Part shown: piece by piece, positions 25,436 through 33,896 of the stretch
How positions within the stretch are numbered: the stretch's first letter is position 1
How the letters are laid out: every line of letters starts with the position of its first letter
NCBI RefSeq assembly: GCF_003932855.1
Contig: NZ_RQYZ01000004.1
Span: 1 to 64,000 of the forward strand
Direction of reading: 5' to 3'
DNA length: 64,000 bases
Source of the DNA: Tessaracoccus sp. OH4464_COT-324
GTDB taxonomy: Bacteria; Actinomycetota; Actinomycetes; Propionibacteriales; Propionibacteriaceae
Program-made: the position numbers and the translations under genes
The notes under the pieces: model-generated
What the model saw: the letters and a program-made list of their open reading frames with translations, nothing else
Told to the model about the DNA's origin: nothing
Databases searched by the model: none

Positions 25436-26774
25436 GCGCGAGCACCTGGGCAGCCGTCGCCTGGCCAGAACGGATTGCGCCTTCCATGTACCCATTGAAC
25501 TTGGTTGCGTATTCGGCTCCCGCCCAGTAGAGGGGCCCGACCGGCTCGGCAAGCGTCGGCCCCACCACCGACCAGATGCCCGGCGAGAAATGCGCGCCGT
25601 GGCAGCCCTTGGAATACGGTTCGGCTGCCCAAAGACGCTCGGCGTAGCCCACGGGTTTCGGCACCTCACCGAACGCCGCCCGCAGGCTCTCTAGAAACGC
25701 GCGTTGGCGAATCTGCGGCGTCCGTTTCGCCAACGACTGCGCCTCGCCGCCCGCGAAGAAGCCCATCATGTGGCCCTGAGTCGCATCCGCCAGTGTGGTA
25801 TCGAACGTGACCCTGACCGCGCCCTCGTCGGCGCTGGACTGCCCGGACAGGCCGCGTTCTCGCCAGAATGGCTGCTCGAACAGCAGGTAGGCCTTGATGA
25901 TGTTTCCGGGGCTCATCTTGTCGTTCTCGTCGATGCGCCACTGGGGCAGCGGTGGATCGTAGTCGAGCGCTGCCGCGAGCCGGGGAGGCATGGTGTTGAT
26001 CACCGTCCTGGCGGCGATCTCTTCCCCTGAAGACAGCACGACGGTGGCTTGCGACTCGTCGTAGCGCACCCCGACGACGGCGCAGCCCAGCCGCACCGAG
26101 TCACCGAGCTCGTCGGCCAGCACCCTGGCCAGCTGCCAGGCTCCGCCTTTGATGCGCTCCTGCATCAGCTTCCCGTCGGTGGCAAGCATCGACTCCAGGT
26201 CGGGCCCGGTCAGCACCCGCCCGAGGCCCTCCAGCAGAGTGGTCTCGTCGCTCAGATCGAGAAAAGCGGACGTGTACACCTCTCCGAAACGCACGCAGGC
26301 AGCCTTGGTACGGAAGTTGGTCTGCGCCCAGCGACGCATCCCCTGCCGGAGCCAGGCATCGTTGGCCTTGCGCCAAACCTCGTCGTCGCGGTAGCGCCTG
26401 GCCAGCCTGCGCAGGCGCAGCAGCCCCTGTCCCAGGTCGGCCATCTCGAAGGGGTTCAGCTCGGGAGCGTCCTCGTCGGTGCTCGCCTCGATGGCCTCGC
26501 CACGGATCCGAACGATGAACTTACCCCCGGGCGAGGGAACCCCGATGGTCTCCAACCCATACTTACGAATCAGCTCCTGCATCACGTCGAAGCCCGGGCC
26601 CACCCATTGGCCCCCCATCTCCAGGTAACTGCCGTCCGGCAGGTCGATGTTCTCCACGCGGCCGCCGACGCGATCCCGCGCCTCCAGCACAACAACACTC
26701 TTCCCCCGGGATTTCAGCTCCTGTGCCGCAACGAGACCCGCATAGCCAGCACCAATGACGGCGCAGTCGAACAT
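25428..26774 (-). CDS. FAD-dependent flavin monoamine oxidase
   Basis: The 448-residue flavoprotein has an N-terminal dinucleotide fold VIGAGYAGLVAAQELKSRG (GxGxxG at 8-13), the FAD signature VVLEARDRVGGRVENIDL, substrate-domain sequences and the C-terminal FAD contact GPLYWAGAEYATKFNGYMEG with SGQ.AA. It oxidises an amine (unknown) to aldehyde, ammonia and H2O2. GGAGGG stands 7 bases before the ATG. In one unit with the winged-helix gene downstream. The 420 bases upstream (26775-27195) hold no convincing gene or RNA. Confidence 0.92.
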   Translation of the reverse strand: MFDCAVIGAGYAGLVAAQELKSRGKSVVVLEARDRVGGRVENIDLPDGSYLEMGGQWVGPGFDVMQELIRKYGLETIGVPSPGGKFIVRIRGEAIEASTDEDAPELNPFEMADLGQGLLRLRRLARRYRDDEVWRKANDAWLRQGMRRWAQTNFRTKAACVRFGEVYTSAFLDLSDETTLLEGLGRVLTGPDLESMLATDGKLMQERIKGGAWQLARVLADELGDSVRLGCAVVGVRYDESQATVVLSSGEEIAARTVINTMPPRLAAALDYDPPLPQWRIDENDKMSPGNIIKAYLLFEQPFWRERGLSGQSSADEGAVRVTFDTTLADATQGHMMGFFAGGEAQSLAKRTPQIRQRAFLESLRAAFGEVPKPVGYAERLWAAEPYSKGCHGAHFSPGIWSVVGPTLAEPVGPLYWAGAEYATKFNGYMEGAIRSGQATAAQVLAHG

Positions 26775-27195
26775 GCCAGCCCTCCAAAGTTTCAGGAATC
26801 TCTTTGAACGGACACCACACTACAAAAGGCCCCGCCGCCGCCTGAACGAGGCCCCGGGTAGCACCCCACGGGAAAATCGGCAGCCTCCTAGCGGCATTGT
26901 GTCTGGGTGGTCCCCGATCCGGTGGGCCCCGCCCGAGGTCCGATCAGCTCCCGAGGGACCGAGACGTTCGGGCATTGCCAGTTTCAAATCACGAAGCGAA
27001 ATATGTTGCGCTCCGACCGTTGACTGGCTTCCCAATTCGGATACACAACACCGCCTCAACCAAACGCGGATAACGGATTCGTCGAGGAGCCCGACGGTTC
27101 CCGCAGCCCGCGAATCGGGGCGCACCACAACCGCCCCACCCCGGCGACGATGGACGGATGCCCGGTGCGGGGCAGCGCCCGAGATCTGGGCAACA
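26775..27195. other. Stretch without a recognisable gene
   Basis: Between the amine oxidase start and the island scar. Frames on both strands have random-looking composition and no family resemblance; near 26829-26856 there are two direct copies of AGGCCCCG. It may hold the promoter of the oxidase gene. I see nothing more specific. Confidence 0.5.
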
Positions 27196-27238
27196 TTCAG
27201 GCCCCTGATCGGCCGTTGAGCCTAGCCAGGGGCCTGAA
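27196..27238. terminator. Perfect 12-bp hairpin at the outer edge of the island
   Basis: TTCAGGCCCCTG (27196-27207) pairs with CAGGGGCCTGAA (27227-27238). It sits directly next to the distal tRNA-Thr repeat and could be the original terminator of the tRNA-Thr transcript that was displaced when an element inserted. No U-run. Confidence 0.5.
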
Positions 27239-27239
27239 C

Positions 27240-27278
27240 TTGCCGAGCCACCCACGAGACTCGAACCCGTGAACTACG
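27240..27278 (-). repeat. Distal att-like copy of the tRNA-Thr 3' end
   Basis: 37 of 39 bases match 28946-28984, which spans the 3' part of the intact tRNA-Thr (T arm and acceptor) and the bases after it. Only the 3' third of the tRNA is present, so it is not a gene. Such a truncated copy is what integration by a tRNA-targeting integrase leaves at the far end of an island. Confidence 0.85.
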
Positions 27279-27337
27279 TGTACTGACCGGACAGGTTGGC
27301 TGAAGGGGGCGTGACGACGCGGTCTGACCGGTACGCG

Positions 27338-27400
27338 CATGGGAGGACTTTCCCCTGAGCGGAACTGCCAGGGACCCGCTCAGGGGAAAGTCCTCCCATG
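27338..27400. repeat. 25-bp perfect inverted repeat at the start of an IS481 relic
   Basis: The arm 27338-27362 (begins CATGGGAGGACTTTCCCC) is perfectly complementary to 27376-27400, with a 13-base loop. The right arm includes the ATG (27398) of the decayed transposase. It could be part of the IS end, or a hairpin that hides the transposase start in read-through RNA. Confidence 0.9.
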
Positions 27401-28113
27401 TCCCGCAAGAATGCAGCCCTACCCCGGAAGCAGCGGCTGATTTAGTGCTCAACTCGTGGTCGACAACGGTATCCCAACCAGCGAGGTCGCTGCTAGGTTC
27501 TGGTGCTCGTGGCCCGCCGTGAAACGTTGGGCTAAGCCGGCACCGGGCTGGCGAATCAACGCAGAAACGGTCCGCACGGCCACACCACAGCCCAAACGCC
27601 CCCGCCTCGCGTGATCAACCGCTGCGTGAGCCTGCGACTGCGCTTGCGTGAAGGGCCGATCCAACTCGCGGCCAAGACCAGGCTACCGGCGAACCCGTCC
27701 GCCGTTACGAGCATGATCATTCTAGCTCCCTGATCCATATCGACGTGAAGAAACTTGACAGCATCCCTCATGGCGGTGGCTGGCGATATGTCGGCCGAGC
27801 TTAAAGTGATCGGAGCCGGGCCGCGCCGCCTCACAAGCTGCGCAGCCCGTGACACGACCCCACGATGGGCCATACGCTCATGCACACTGTCATCGACGAT
27901 CACTCCCGCGTCGCTTACGCCGAGACGCACAGGCAAAATCGAACGATTCCACAAGGCACTCACCGACGGCTGGGTCTACACCCGCCGCCATACCACCGAC
28001 ACCCAACGACGCGACGCCCTGCCCGGCTGGGCCCACCTCTACAACCCCCACACAGCGGTCAAGAACAAGCCGCCCGCACACGCTTAACCGACCTCCCCGA
28101 CCAGTACACCTAG
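27398..28113 (+). pseudogene. Decayed IS481-family transposase
   Basis: Plus-strand pieces in different frames reconstruct an IS481 transposase. The start MSRKNAALPRKQRL is followed by a stop; then VVDNGIPTSEVAARFWCSWP with AVKRWA (HTH), GEPVRRYEHDHSSSLIHIDV then KKLDSIPHGGGWRYVGRA (first catalytic Asp), LMHTVIDDHSRVAYAETH (second core strand), GKIERFHKALTDGWVY (catalytic Glu region) and the C-terminal LTDLPDQYT ending at TAG 28113. At least three frameshifts plus a deletion in the catalytic core make it non-functional. It lies inside the tRNA-Thr island. Confidence 0.85.
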
Positions 28114-28432
28114 AGGAGCCGTCGGTCGAGCCAGATGATGCGGTGACGATGATTGATGAACCCCACCAGATCGTCGGACAGCAACGCCCAGCGTAGTTCC
28201 AGTCGGTATGCTCTCGGAGCAACCACCGGAAGGCTATCCACGAAGATTTACCAACACAAGGCCCCGCAACCGGAGGTTAGCTCCGGCCACGGGGCAGGTA
28301 TGTGGGCGTGACCTTTTTGCACGCAACGGCTCGCGGTGTCCCGCAACCGATCAGCCGGGTGCTGGGAACGGAACCCAAAACCGCCTGACAGCCCCATCAT
28401 GCCACAGTAGGCGGGCCAGCACTAGGATGGGT

Positions 28433-28813
28433 CTAGATTCGGTTCATCGTCAGGATGTTCACCTTGCCGATACGCACGTCCCTGAAGTCATGCGACCCGA
28501 ACGCACGCTTCAGTCTTCCGGAGACCCGCGCTTTCGGGGCAGTCTCCGAGCCCGGCGCGTCGAGAACCTCTCCGCGCCATTGTCTCCGCTCGTATGCGAT
28601 GGCGCCTGCGACGACATCAGCAACCTGAAGGAGGATGGTGGATCTCGAGTCAAGGTCGTAGCACCCAAGGACGCTCCTGGCGCCGAGGGCTCGGTTCGCT
28701 GACTCTTTAACTTCGGAAGCGAGCTCTCTACCCTTTGGCGTTTGGACGAGGTCCAGGAATACGTTCACAAGCTCGCCGCGATTCACGTTCGCCACAACCA
28801 GCCGCTTGGCCAT
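28433..28813 (-). pseudogene. C-terminal part of a DUF3800 protein
   Basis: From MAKRLVVANVNRGELVNVFL to the stop at 28433 the 126 residues match the C-terminal half of DUF3800: ILLQVADVVAGAIAYERRQW, PKARVSGRLKRAFGSHDFRD and the closing VNIL. DUF3800 proteins are usually 220-300 residues and begin with an IDESG-type N-terminus, probably an RNase H-like fold; that half is missing here, and the upstream frame (to 28957) is unrelated. The family is common on mobile elements and near defence genes. Probably a truncated relic of the island cargo. 28114-28432 between it and the IS relic contains hairpin 28262-28297 but no gene I recognise. Confidence 0.65.
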
Positions 28814-28900
28814 TAGTGCTTGCGTTTCCCAGGTTGGCCGTTTACCGAAATCCCCGCAAAGCCCCACTTTCCGCGGTGGAAAAGCCCCCGCATCAAGAAG

Positions 28901-28944
28901 AAAAGCGGCTTCGCCAGGAGAAACACCTAGCGAAGGCCGCTTTT
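28901..28944 (-). terminator. Terminator of the tRNA-Thr gene
   Basis: AAAAGCGGCTTCGCC (28901-28915) and AGCGAAGGCCGCTTTT (28929-28944) form a strong stem with a U-run on the minus strand (and on the plus strand), just after the tRNA 3' end. Confidence 0.75.
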
Positions 28945-28945
28945 G

Positions 28946-28984
28946 TTGCCGAGCCACCCACGGGACTCGAACCCGTGACCTACG
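28946..28984 (-). repeat. Proximal att-like repeat overlapping tRNA-Thr
   Basis: Matches 27240-27278 at 37 of 39 positions. It covers the 3' end of tRNA-Thr, so insertion at this place keeps the tRNA intact. Confidence 0.85.
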
Positions 28985-29024
28985 CTTTACGAGAGCGTCG
29001 CTCTACCACCTGAGCTAGGGTGGC
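28952..29024 (-). tRNA. tRNA-Thr (anticodon CGT)
   Basis: The minus strand folds into a full cloverleaf: acceptor GCCACCC/GGGTGGC, D stem GCTC/GAGC, anticodon stem ACGCT/AGCGT with loop CTCGTAA (anticodon CGT, reading ACG), T stem ACGGG/CCCGT with TTCGAGT. The discriminator base is T and no CCA is encoded. Its 3' end was the insertion site of the now decayed element at 27240-28984. Confidence 0.96.
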
Positions 29025-29073
29025 AACGAGACGAAACTATAGCGCAACCGCACCCTCGTTGAAAAGCCGCCGG

Positions 29074-30747
29074 TCAAGAGCAGGTTTTCCCGTCCTCGGG
29101 CAGCGCGCCACTTTCGAAGTAGGCGTTAACCACCTCGTCCACGCAGGAGTTCCCGCCCGTCGTGATGCCGTGCCCCGGGCCGTCGTAGGTGAGCAGCTTC
29201 GCGCCCTCCAACTGCCCGGCCATCCGCACGGCCTGCTGGTAGGGGGTCGCGGAGTCGCCGGTGCTGCCCACGACGAGGATGGGAGCCGCGCCCTTCGCGT
29301 CGAGCTTGTAGGTAGGAAGCGGGCGCGCGCCCCAGTACTCGCACGTGTACTCGATGCCCATATGCTTGCCGAGCATCGGAGCCTTCGCCTCGGCCTCGCT
29401 CCGGTAATCGCCGACGTAATCCGCGCCACGGTCGGGGCCGTCAACGCAACGCATCGCCGGAAACGCGAAGGCCAACGTGTCCCACCCGCGACCGCTACGG
29501 CCGTTGAGCTGATCCGCTGCATCGAGCAGCCCGCTCCCCTCACCTGCCATCGCATCGGAGATCATCTGGGCGAGCACGGAGTACATTCCGGCGTCCGCGT
29601 ACAGGAAGAAGGCGATGCCGATTGCTGCGTGCGTCTGGGTTAGCTTGCGCTCCCCGACGTTCACCGGATGCTGGTCGAGAGTCTCCAGCCAGTCGCTGAT
29701 CTCGCGCTGCACACTCTCAGCGGTGCCATCGCCCAGCTGGCATCCCTCCTCCTTGGCGCACCACTCGCTCCAGTTTCTAAAGGCCAACTCGAACCCCTCG
29801 ACCTGCAGAACCGGTTCAGCGTTCGTGATCTCGACGGCCGCGTCGAGCACCAGCCGGCCGGCGGTATCGGGGAACAGCGTCGCGTACATTGCACCGATAT
29901 AGGTGCCGTAGGACACGCCCAGGAAGTTGAACTTCTTCGCCCCCATCAGGTGGCGCAACAGGTCCATGTCGCGCACCACGTCGACGCTCGTGACATGGTC
30001 CAGCAGCTTGCCGGAGTGCTCGCGACACTGTGCCGCGAAGTCGCGGGCCCCCTGACGCAGCGCCTCCAGTTCGGTATCGTCATCGGGGGTGCCGTCCAGA
30101 TCCTTGATGGCATCGGTCTGCTCGGTGCTGCCGCACACGACGTGCGTCGACTGCCCGGTTCCGCGCGGATCCCAGCCGATGATGTCGTGGTTTGGGAGCT
30201 TCGTGGGGCCGAAGGCAAACAGGAACTCAGTCCCGGGCGCCCCCGGCCCACCGGGGTTGATGAAGATCGGGTCGTGCTTCGGCTCACGCGCAGGGCGACG
30301 CATCACGTTGAGCCGGACCGCAGCCTCTGCCGGGTTGTCCCAGTCCAGCGGGGCCAGCACCGTCGCGCATAGCCGGCCGCCGCAGTCCTTCCACTGAATC
30401 TCCTGAGCGGCGTAGGCACCCAGGTCACCCAGCGGGGCCTCGAACTCGACGCTCTTTCCCTCGCCCTCGCCCAGATCCAGCTGCCGATCCTCGCTGGAGT
30501 ACTCGGGATCCTCGAACAGCGTCAGGTCGGTGAGCGGGCGCGCCAACTCGCCGGGCAGCCGGCCTACCGTATTCTTCGCGTCAGGCGTGCTCACCTCTAC
30601 CTGCTTGGGCTGCAGATCAATCGGTACCGGCTCAGGGCTCGGCGCGGAGCTATCCTGACCACGCAGCGTCGCGAAAAGCCCGAATCCGAGAAGGCTCGCG
30701 CACAGCAGCAGGACTATGACGATGGTGAGTACTCTGCGTCGGTTCAT
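29074..30747 (-). CDS. Secreted alpha/beta-hydrolase peptidase (tripeptidyl aminopeptidase type)
   Basis: This 557-residue protein has an N-terminal signal or anchor (RRVLTIVIVLLLCASLLGFGLF), a Pro-rich linker, and an alpha/beta hydrolase fold of peptidase family S33. It shows the oxyanion part FINPGGPGAPGTEF, nucleophile Ser in FLGVSYGTYIGAMYA, Asp in VGSTGDSATPYQQA and His in DGPGHGITTGGNSCVD. The C-terminal TAP-like domain with Cys residues is typical of SlpD/SlpE-like aminopeptidases. I chose ATG 30747: a TAGGAT box (30760-30755) lies 7 bases upstream, and the ATG at 30756 falls inside that box. It probably trims peptides outside the cell. It ends 49 bases before tRNA-Thr. Confidence 0.9.
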   Translation of the reverse strand: MNRRRVLTIVIVLLLCASLLGFGLFATLRGQDSSAPSPEPVPIDLQPKQVEVSTPDAKNTVGRLPGELARPLTDLTLFEDPEYSSEDRQLDLGEGEGKSVEFEAPLGDLGAYAAQEIQWKDCGGRLCATVLAPLDWDNPAEAAVRLNVMRRPAREPKHDPIFINPGGPGAPGTEFLFAFGPTKLPNHDIIGWDPRGTGQSTHVVCGSTEQTDAIKDLDGTPDDDTELEALRQGARDFAAQCREHSGKLLDHVTSVDVVRDMDLLRHLMGAKKFNFLGVSYGTYIGAMYATLFPDTAGRLVLDAAVEITNAEPVLQVEGFELAFRNWSEWCAKEEGCQLGDGTAESVQREISDWLETLDQHPVNVGERKLTQTHAAIGIAFFLYADAGMYSVLAQMISDAMAGEGSGLLDAADQLNGRSGRGWDTLAFAFPAMRCVDGPDRGADYVGDYRSEAEAKAPMLGKHMGIEYTCEYWGARPLPTYKLDAKGAAPILVVGSTGDSATPYQQAVRMAGQLEGAKLLTYDGPGHGITTGGNSCVDEVVNAYFESGALPEDGKTCS

Positions 30748-30754
30748 GCCCGAC

Positions 30755-30760
30755 ATCCTA
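30755..30760 (-). promoter_or_regulatory. -10 box for leaderless peptidase start
   Basis: TAGGAT, then GTCGGGC, then ATG 30747 on the minus strand; near-identical to the ponA2-type gene start (TAGAAT, GTCAGGC, ATG 50739). Confidence 0.5.
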
Positions 30761-30773
30761 GCGTCGCCGAGGG

Positions 30774-32633
30774 CTACCCCCTCTTCGCCGCCTTGGCCTC
30801 CTGACGAGCGGAGTAGATCGCCCCATCGATGCTGAACCGCCCAGCACCGAACGTGAGGATCACCAGGGCCGCCGCCGCGGTAAGCAGCGTGCGATCACCC
30901 AGGAATCCCTCCATACCGGGCTGGAAGATGCTGAACTGCCCCCAGCGGATCACGGACAGCGACGCGATCGACACGACAAGCAGCAGGAAGGCCGCGATTC
31001 GCGCACCGAAGCCGAGCACCAGCATCGCCGCCATCGCCGCCAGCCCGAAGCCGAGGATCCACGCCACGAGTTGTGGCTCGGGCACCACGGTGCGCGCCAG
31101 GAACCGCGTCGCGCCATCGATGTCCTGCAGCGTCTGGTAGGCCAGCACGCCGATGATGCCCGCCGCCACGACGCGCAGCACGAACAGCGAGAACGCCCCG
31201 AAGAAGCGATCAGCCTGCCGCTTCACGGGCTTCCCCACCTCGCGCACACCGCCCTCGGCGGCCGCGGGTAGCACCCCGAGCATGGCGTCGCGGGCCTCGC
31301 GCTGCTCCTGCAGCCGCTCCGCGGCCTCCCGCTCGGCGGCCTCCTCCGCAGCCAGCCTCTGCTGCTCGATCACCTGGGTCTGCTGCGGGTCGATCTGCTC
31401 GGTGGGCTCCGCCTCCTCACGGAACAGCCCCACCGGGGCGGCCAGCCCGCCGGGCACGACGCTAGGTCGGGGTCGCACCTGGGTCTCGTCCGCGTCGGGC
31501 ACCACCGCCATCAGCTCCGTATCATCGCCCACTTGCTCGGGCACCGGCTCTGGCTGCATCTCGACGATGGGCGACGGTGCGGCCTGGGGTGCCTCCTCCG
31601 ACTCCGGCTGCGCCATCAGCTGGGGCTCCGGCTGCTCCACTGGCTCCGGCGGCGCCGTCACCTGAAGCGCCGCTTCCAGCTCCGGCTCGGGCCGGGCGGC
31701 CGTGACCGGATCCGGCAACACCTCAACGGGGGGAGCCCCAGCAGATTCCACCGCCTCGACGACCGGCTCCGACTGCGTAGCCGGCGCGTCCTCGACGAGG
31801 CCCTCGGGTTCCGCCGCGACGACAGAGACCTCGGGCATCGCGGCCTCCGACGCAGCATGAGCCCCACCCCACCCGGACGCCGTCTGCCGTGCCGGCTCCA
31901 GTATCTCCTCGACAGCCGCCGGCTCGACCCTCGCCGATTCCTCGACCTCCGGCTTCCGGGTCGGCTGCGGCTCCAACTCGCCGCTGCCATCAGCGATCTG
32001 CTCCCCGACGGCGGGTTCCGGCACGTCGGAAACCTCCGGCTGGTCCTCGACCGGCTGATAGTCCCCCCGCTCCTCCTGCGCCATCCCCGCCCAGGAACCG
32101 GCCTGCACGGCTTCCTCCGCCGGGGCGGCTGAGCCCTCAGCCGGTTCCTCCCTCGCGGGCTCGCCCTCGTGGGCGGGCGCCTCCTGCGCCGCGAACCACT
32201 CGGACTCCGCCGGACTCAGCGGCTGCGGCTCCGGCGCGAAGAAGCCCTCCTCGACATGGGGCTGGCCCTGGCCGTCAACCGCCCGGGCCGAGGCGTCGTC
32301 GGGCTGCTCCTGGCCACCCGACGGCCCCTCGTCCGCGCCCACATTCTCTTCCCAGAAGTTTGAGTCCTCCTCCGCAAGTCGAGCCGGGACTGCGACGGGG
32401 TGGTCGCCCTCAGCCTCGGGGGATTCCTCCCCTCCCCCTACGCCCTCCGCAGTCAAGCTCCTGGCCCTGTGGTAGTCCCGCGCCGCCGCCGGCGTCGGTA
32501 CGGGTACTGCTTGCTCGGCCGAGTCGTCGTTCCACTGAGCAGGGTCGACTTCAACCCCGTAGTCCGTAGTGGCATCCCAGTCTTCCTTGGGGGTGCCTTC
32601 AGAAACCCAGTTGTCGGAATTGTTGGTCGTCAT
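30774..32633 (-). CDS. DoxX-like membrane protein with a long acidic Pro-rich N-terminus
   Basis: The 619-residue protein has two parts. Residues 1 to about 440 are low-complexity, rich in Glu, Pro, Ala and Gln (EPQP, EPVV, EEAP runs), with no Cys and no signal peptide; they are probably disordered and cytosolic. A basic, Glu/Arg-rich coiled coil (EEAAEREAAERLQEQREARD) leads into the C-terminal domain with four membrane helices (FVLRVVAAGIIGVLAYQTL, LVAWILGFGLAAMAAMLVLG, FLLLVVSIASLSVI, LLTAAAALVILTFGAGRFSI), which has the DoxX pattern. The function of such fusions is unknown. The start MTTNNSDNW (32633) is preceded by GAGG. Confidence 0.75.
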   Translation of the reverse strand: MTTNNSDNWVSEGTPKEDWDATTDYGVEVDPAQWNDDSAEQAVPVPTPAAARDYHRARSLTAEGVGGGEESPEAEGDHPVAVPARLAEEDSNFWEENVGADEGPSGGQEQPDDASARAVDGQGQPHVEEGFFAPEPQPLSPAESEWFAAQEAPAHEGEPAREEPAEGSAAPAEEAVQAGSWAGMAQEERGDYQPVEDQPEVSDVPEPAVGEQIADGSGELEPQPTRKPEVEESARVEPAAVEEILEPARQTASGWGGAHAASEAAMPEVSVVAAEPEGLVEDAPATQSEPVVEAVESAGAPPVEVLPDPVTAARPEPELEAALQVTAPPEPVEQPEPQLMAQPESEEAPQAAPSPIVEMQPEPVPEQVGDDTELMAVVPDADETQVRPRPSVVPGGLAAPVGLFREEAEPTEQIDPQQTQVIEQQRLAAEEAAEREAAERLQEQREARDAMLGVLPAAAEGGVREVGKPVKRQADRFFGAFSLFVLRVVAAGIIGVLAYQTLQDIDGATRFLARTVVPEPQLVAWILGFGLAAMAAMLVLGFGARIAAFLLLVVSIASLSVIRWGQFSIFQPGMEGFLGDRTLLTAAAALVILTFGAGRFSIDGAIYSARQEAKAAKRG

Positions 32634-32725
32634 GGCAGACCTCGCTTCTATGAATTCGTCCGTACCATTCTGGCAGCCGCGAGCCGGATTTTTATCGGGA
32701 CACACGCCGAAAACCCGCGTTTGGG

Positions 32726-33865
32726 TTAACCGCGGGTCACGCCGATGAGAAGCGCCTCGAAGGCCAATTGGGGCGAAACATTACCCTCAAGCTTGCGCCT
32801 GGTGTCCAGAATCACATCCAGCGCACGAACGGTTTGCTCCGGAGTTCTTCGGCTTGCAATGGGCTCTATCACGTCGCGCAGGTCGGCATTGATCAGCTTC
32901 GCATCCGCGCCGCATTGGATCGCCAACACGTCACGATAGAAAGAGGTCAACTCCGTGAGGGTCCGATCCAAGCAGTCGCGCACCATCCGCTTGCGGCGCG
33001 TCTTCTGCTCCTCCTCCAGGTCCTTGATCGCTCCAGCCGTGTTCCGGGGCCGCGCGCCGCGCGTGCCCACACCCAACGACTGCTGCAACGCAGCCATCTC
33101 CCGCTGGTCCAGGGGTTCGCAGATCCCGTCGGCTTCCTCCTTGGCCGCCGCCACCAGATTCTCCGCCGCCACCAGGCAGTCCGTGAGCGAACGCAGCCTG
33201 CCCGGCAGCGAAAGCACCTCGAAACGACGCCGCCAGGCATCCTCGTTGCGAGCCAGCGCACGCGCCCGCCCCACATGCCCCTGGGCCGCGCGTGCCGCGT
33301 GCCAGGCCATGGCCTCGTCGACTCCGTCACGCGCCATCAGCAGCTGGGCCACCGCCGCGTCGGAGGGCGTGAGCAGCTGCACCACCCGGCAGCGCGACCG
33401 AATTGTGATGATCACGTCATCCGGATTCGGCGCACACAGCAGCCAGACCGTGCGCGGGGCAGGCTCCTCCAGCCCCTTCAGCAGCGCATCCGCGCCCCGC
33501 TCCGTCACCCGGTCGGCGTCCTCCACGACGACGACCTGATACCGTCCCTGCACCGGGGAGACGTTGGCGCGCGACACCATCTCTCGGGTCTCCTTCACCC
33601 CGATAGACAGCTGCTCCGTGCGGACCAGGGTCACGTCGGGGTGTGCCCCGGCCAGCGAGGTTCGGCACTGCTCGCACCGACCACACCCGCCCTCGGGACA
33701 CTGCAGCGCGGCAGCGAACGCCCGGGCGGCGTTGGAACGGCCGCTACCGGGCGGCCCGACGAACAGCCAGGCATGCGTCATGGCGTGCCGGGCACCCGCC
33801 ACCGCACGCCGCAGGGTGTCCACCACCCGTTCCTGCCCCACCAACTCAGAGAAAACGTCCGCCAT
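32726..33865 (-). CDS. holB: DNA polymerase III delta' subunit
   Basis: HolB is part of the clamp loader that opens the beta clamp at replication forks. The 379-residue protein starts FSELVGQERVVDTLRRAV and has the P-loop position GPPGSGRSN (37-45; Lys replaced by Arg, usual for the non-ATPase delta'), a zinc module CPEGGCGRCEQC (Cys55, 60, 63, 66), VVVEDADRVTERGADALLKG and SRCRVVQL. The long C-terminal collar domain is actinobacterial in style. It lies 31 bases downstream of tmk, as in many bacteria, so both DNA-synthesis genes are likely co-transcribed. Confidence 0.94.
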   Translation of the reverse strand: MADVFSELVGQERVVDTLRRAVAGARHAMTHAWLFVGPPGSGRSNAARAFAAALQCPEGGCGRCEQCRTSLAGAHPDVTLVRTEQLSIGVKETREMVSRANVSPVQGRYQVVVVEDADRVTERGADALLKGLEEPAPRTVWLLCAPNPDDVIITIRSRCRVVQLLTPSDAAVAQLLMARDGVDEAMAWHAARAAQGHVGRARALARNEDAWRRRFEVLSLPGRLRSLTDCLVAAENLVAAAKEEADGICEPLDQREMAALQQSLGVGTRGARPRNTAGAIKDLEEEQKTRRKRMVRDCLDRTLTELTSFYRDVLAIQCGADAKLINADLRDVIEPIASRRTPEQTVRALDVILDTRRKLEGNVSPQLAFEALLIGVTRG

Positions 33866-33896
33866 GAACCCAATCCTTGCACGCTCCGCAGACGAT

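Noticed and set aside
25436-25669. N-terminal extension of the winged-helix protein
   Set aside because: The extra 78 codons lie within the amine-oxidase gene in another frame and show no family similarity; the ATG at 25435 fits the overlap seen throughout the window.
26820-27128. 102-codon minus-strand frame upstream of the amine oxidase
   Set aside because: No family resemblance, no ribosome site, and random third-position use.
27240-27278. A second tRNA-Thr gene
   Set aside because: Only the 3' third is present and no anticodon arm follows; it is an att-like repeat.
28259-28297. Possible small RNA or riboswitch in the island (nested GGCCCCG / CCGGAG hairpin)
   Set aside because: A single GC-rich hairpin without a conserved motif or downstream gene in the right place; at most an old terminator.
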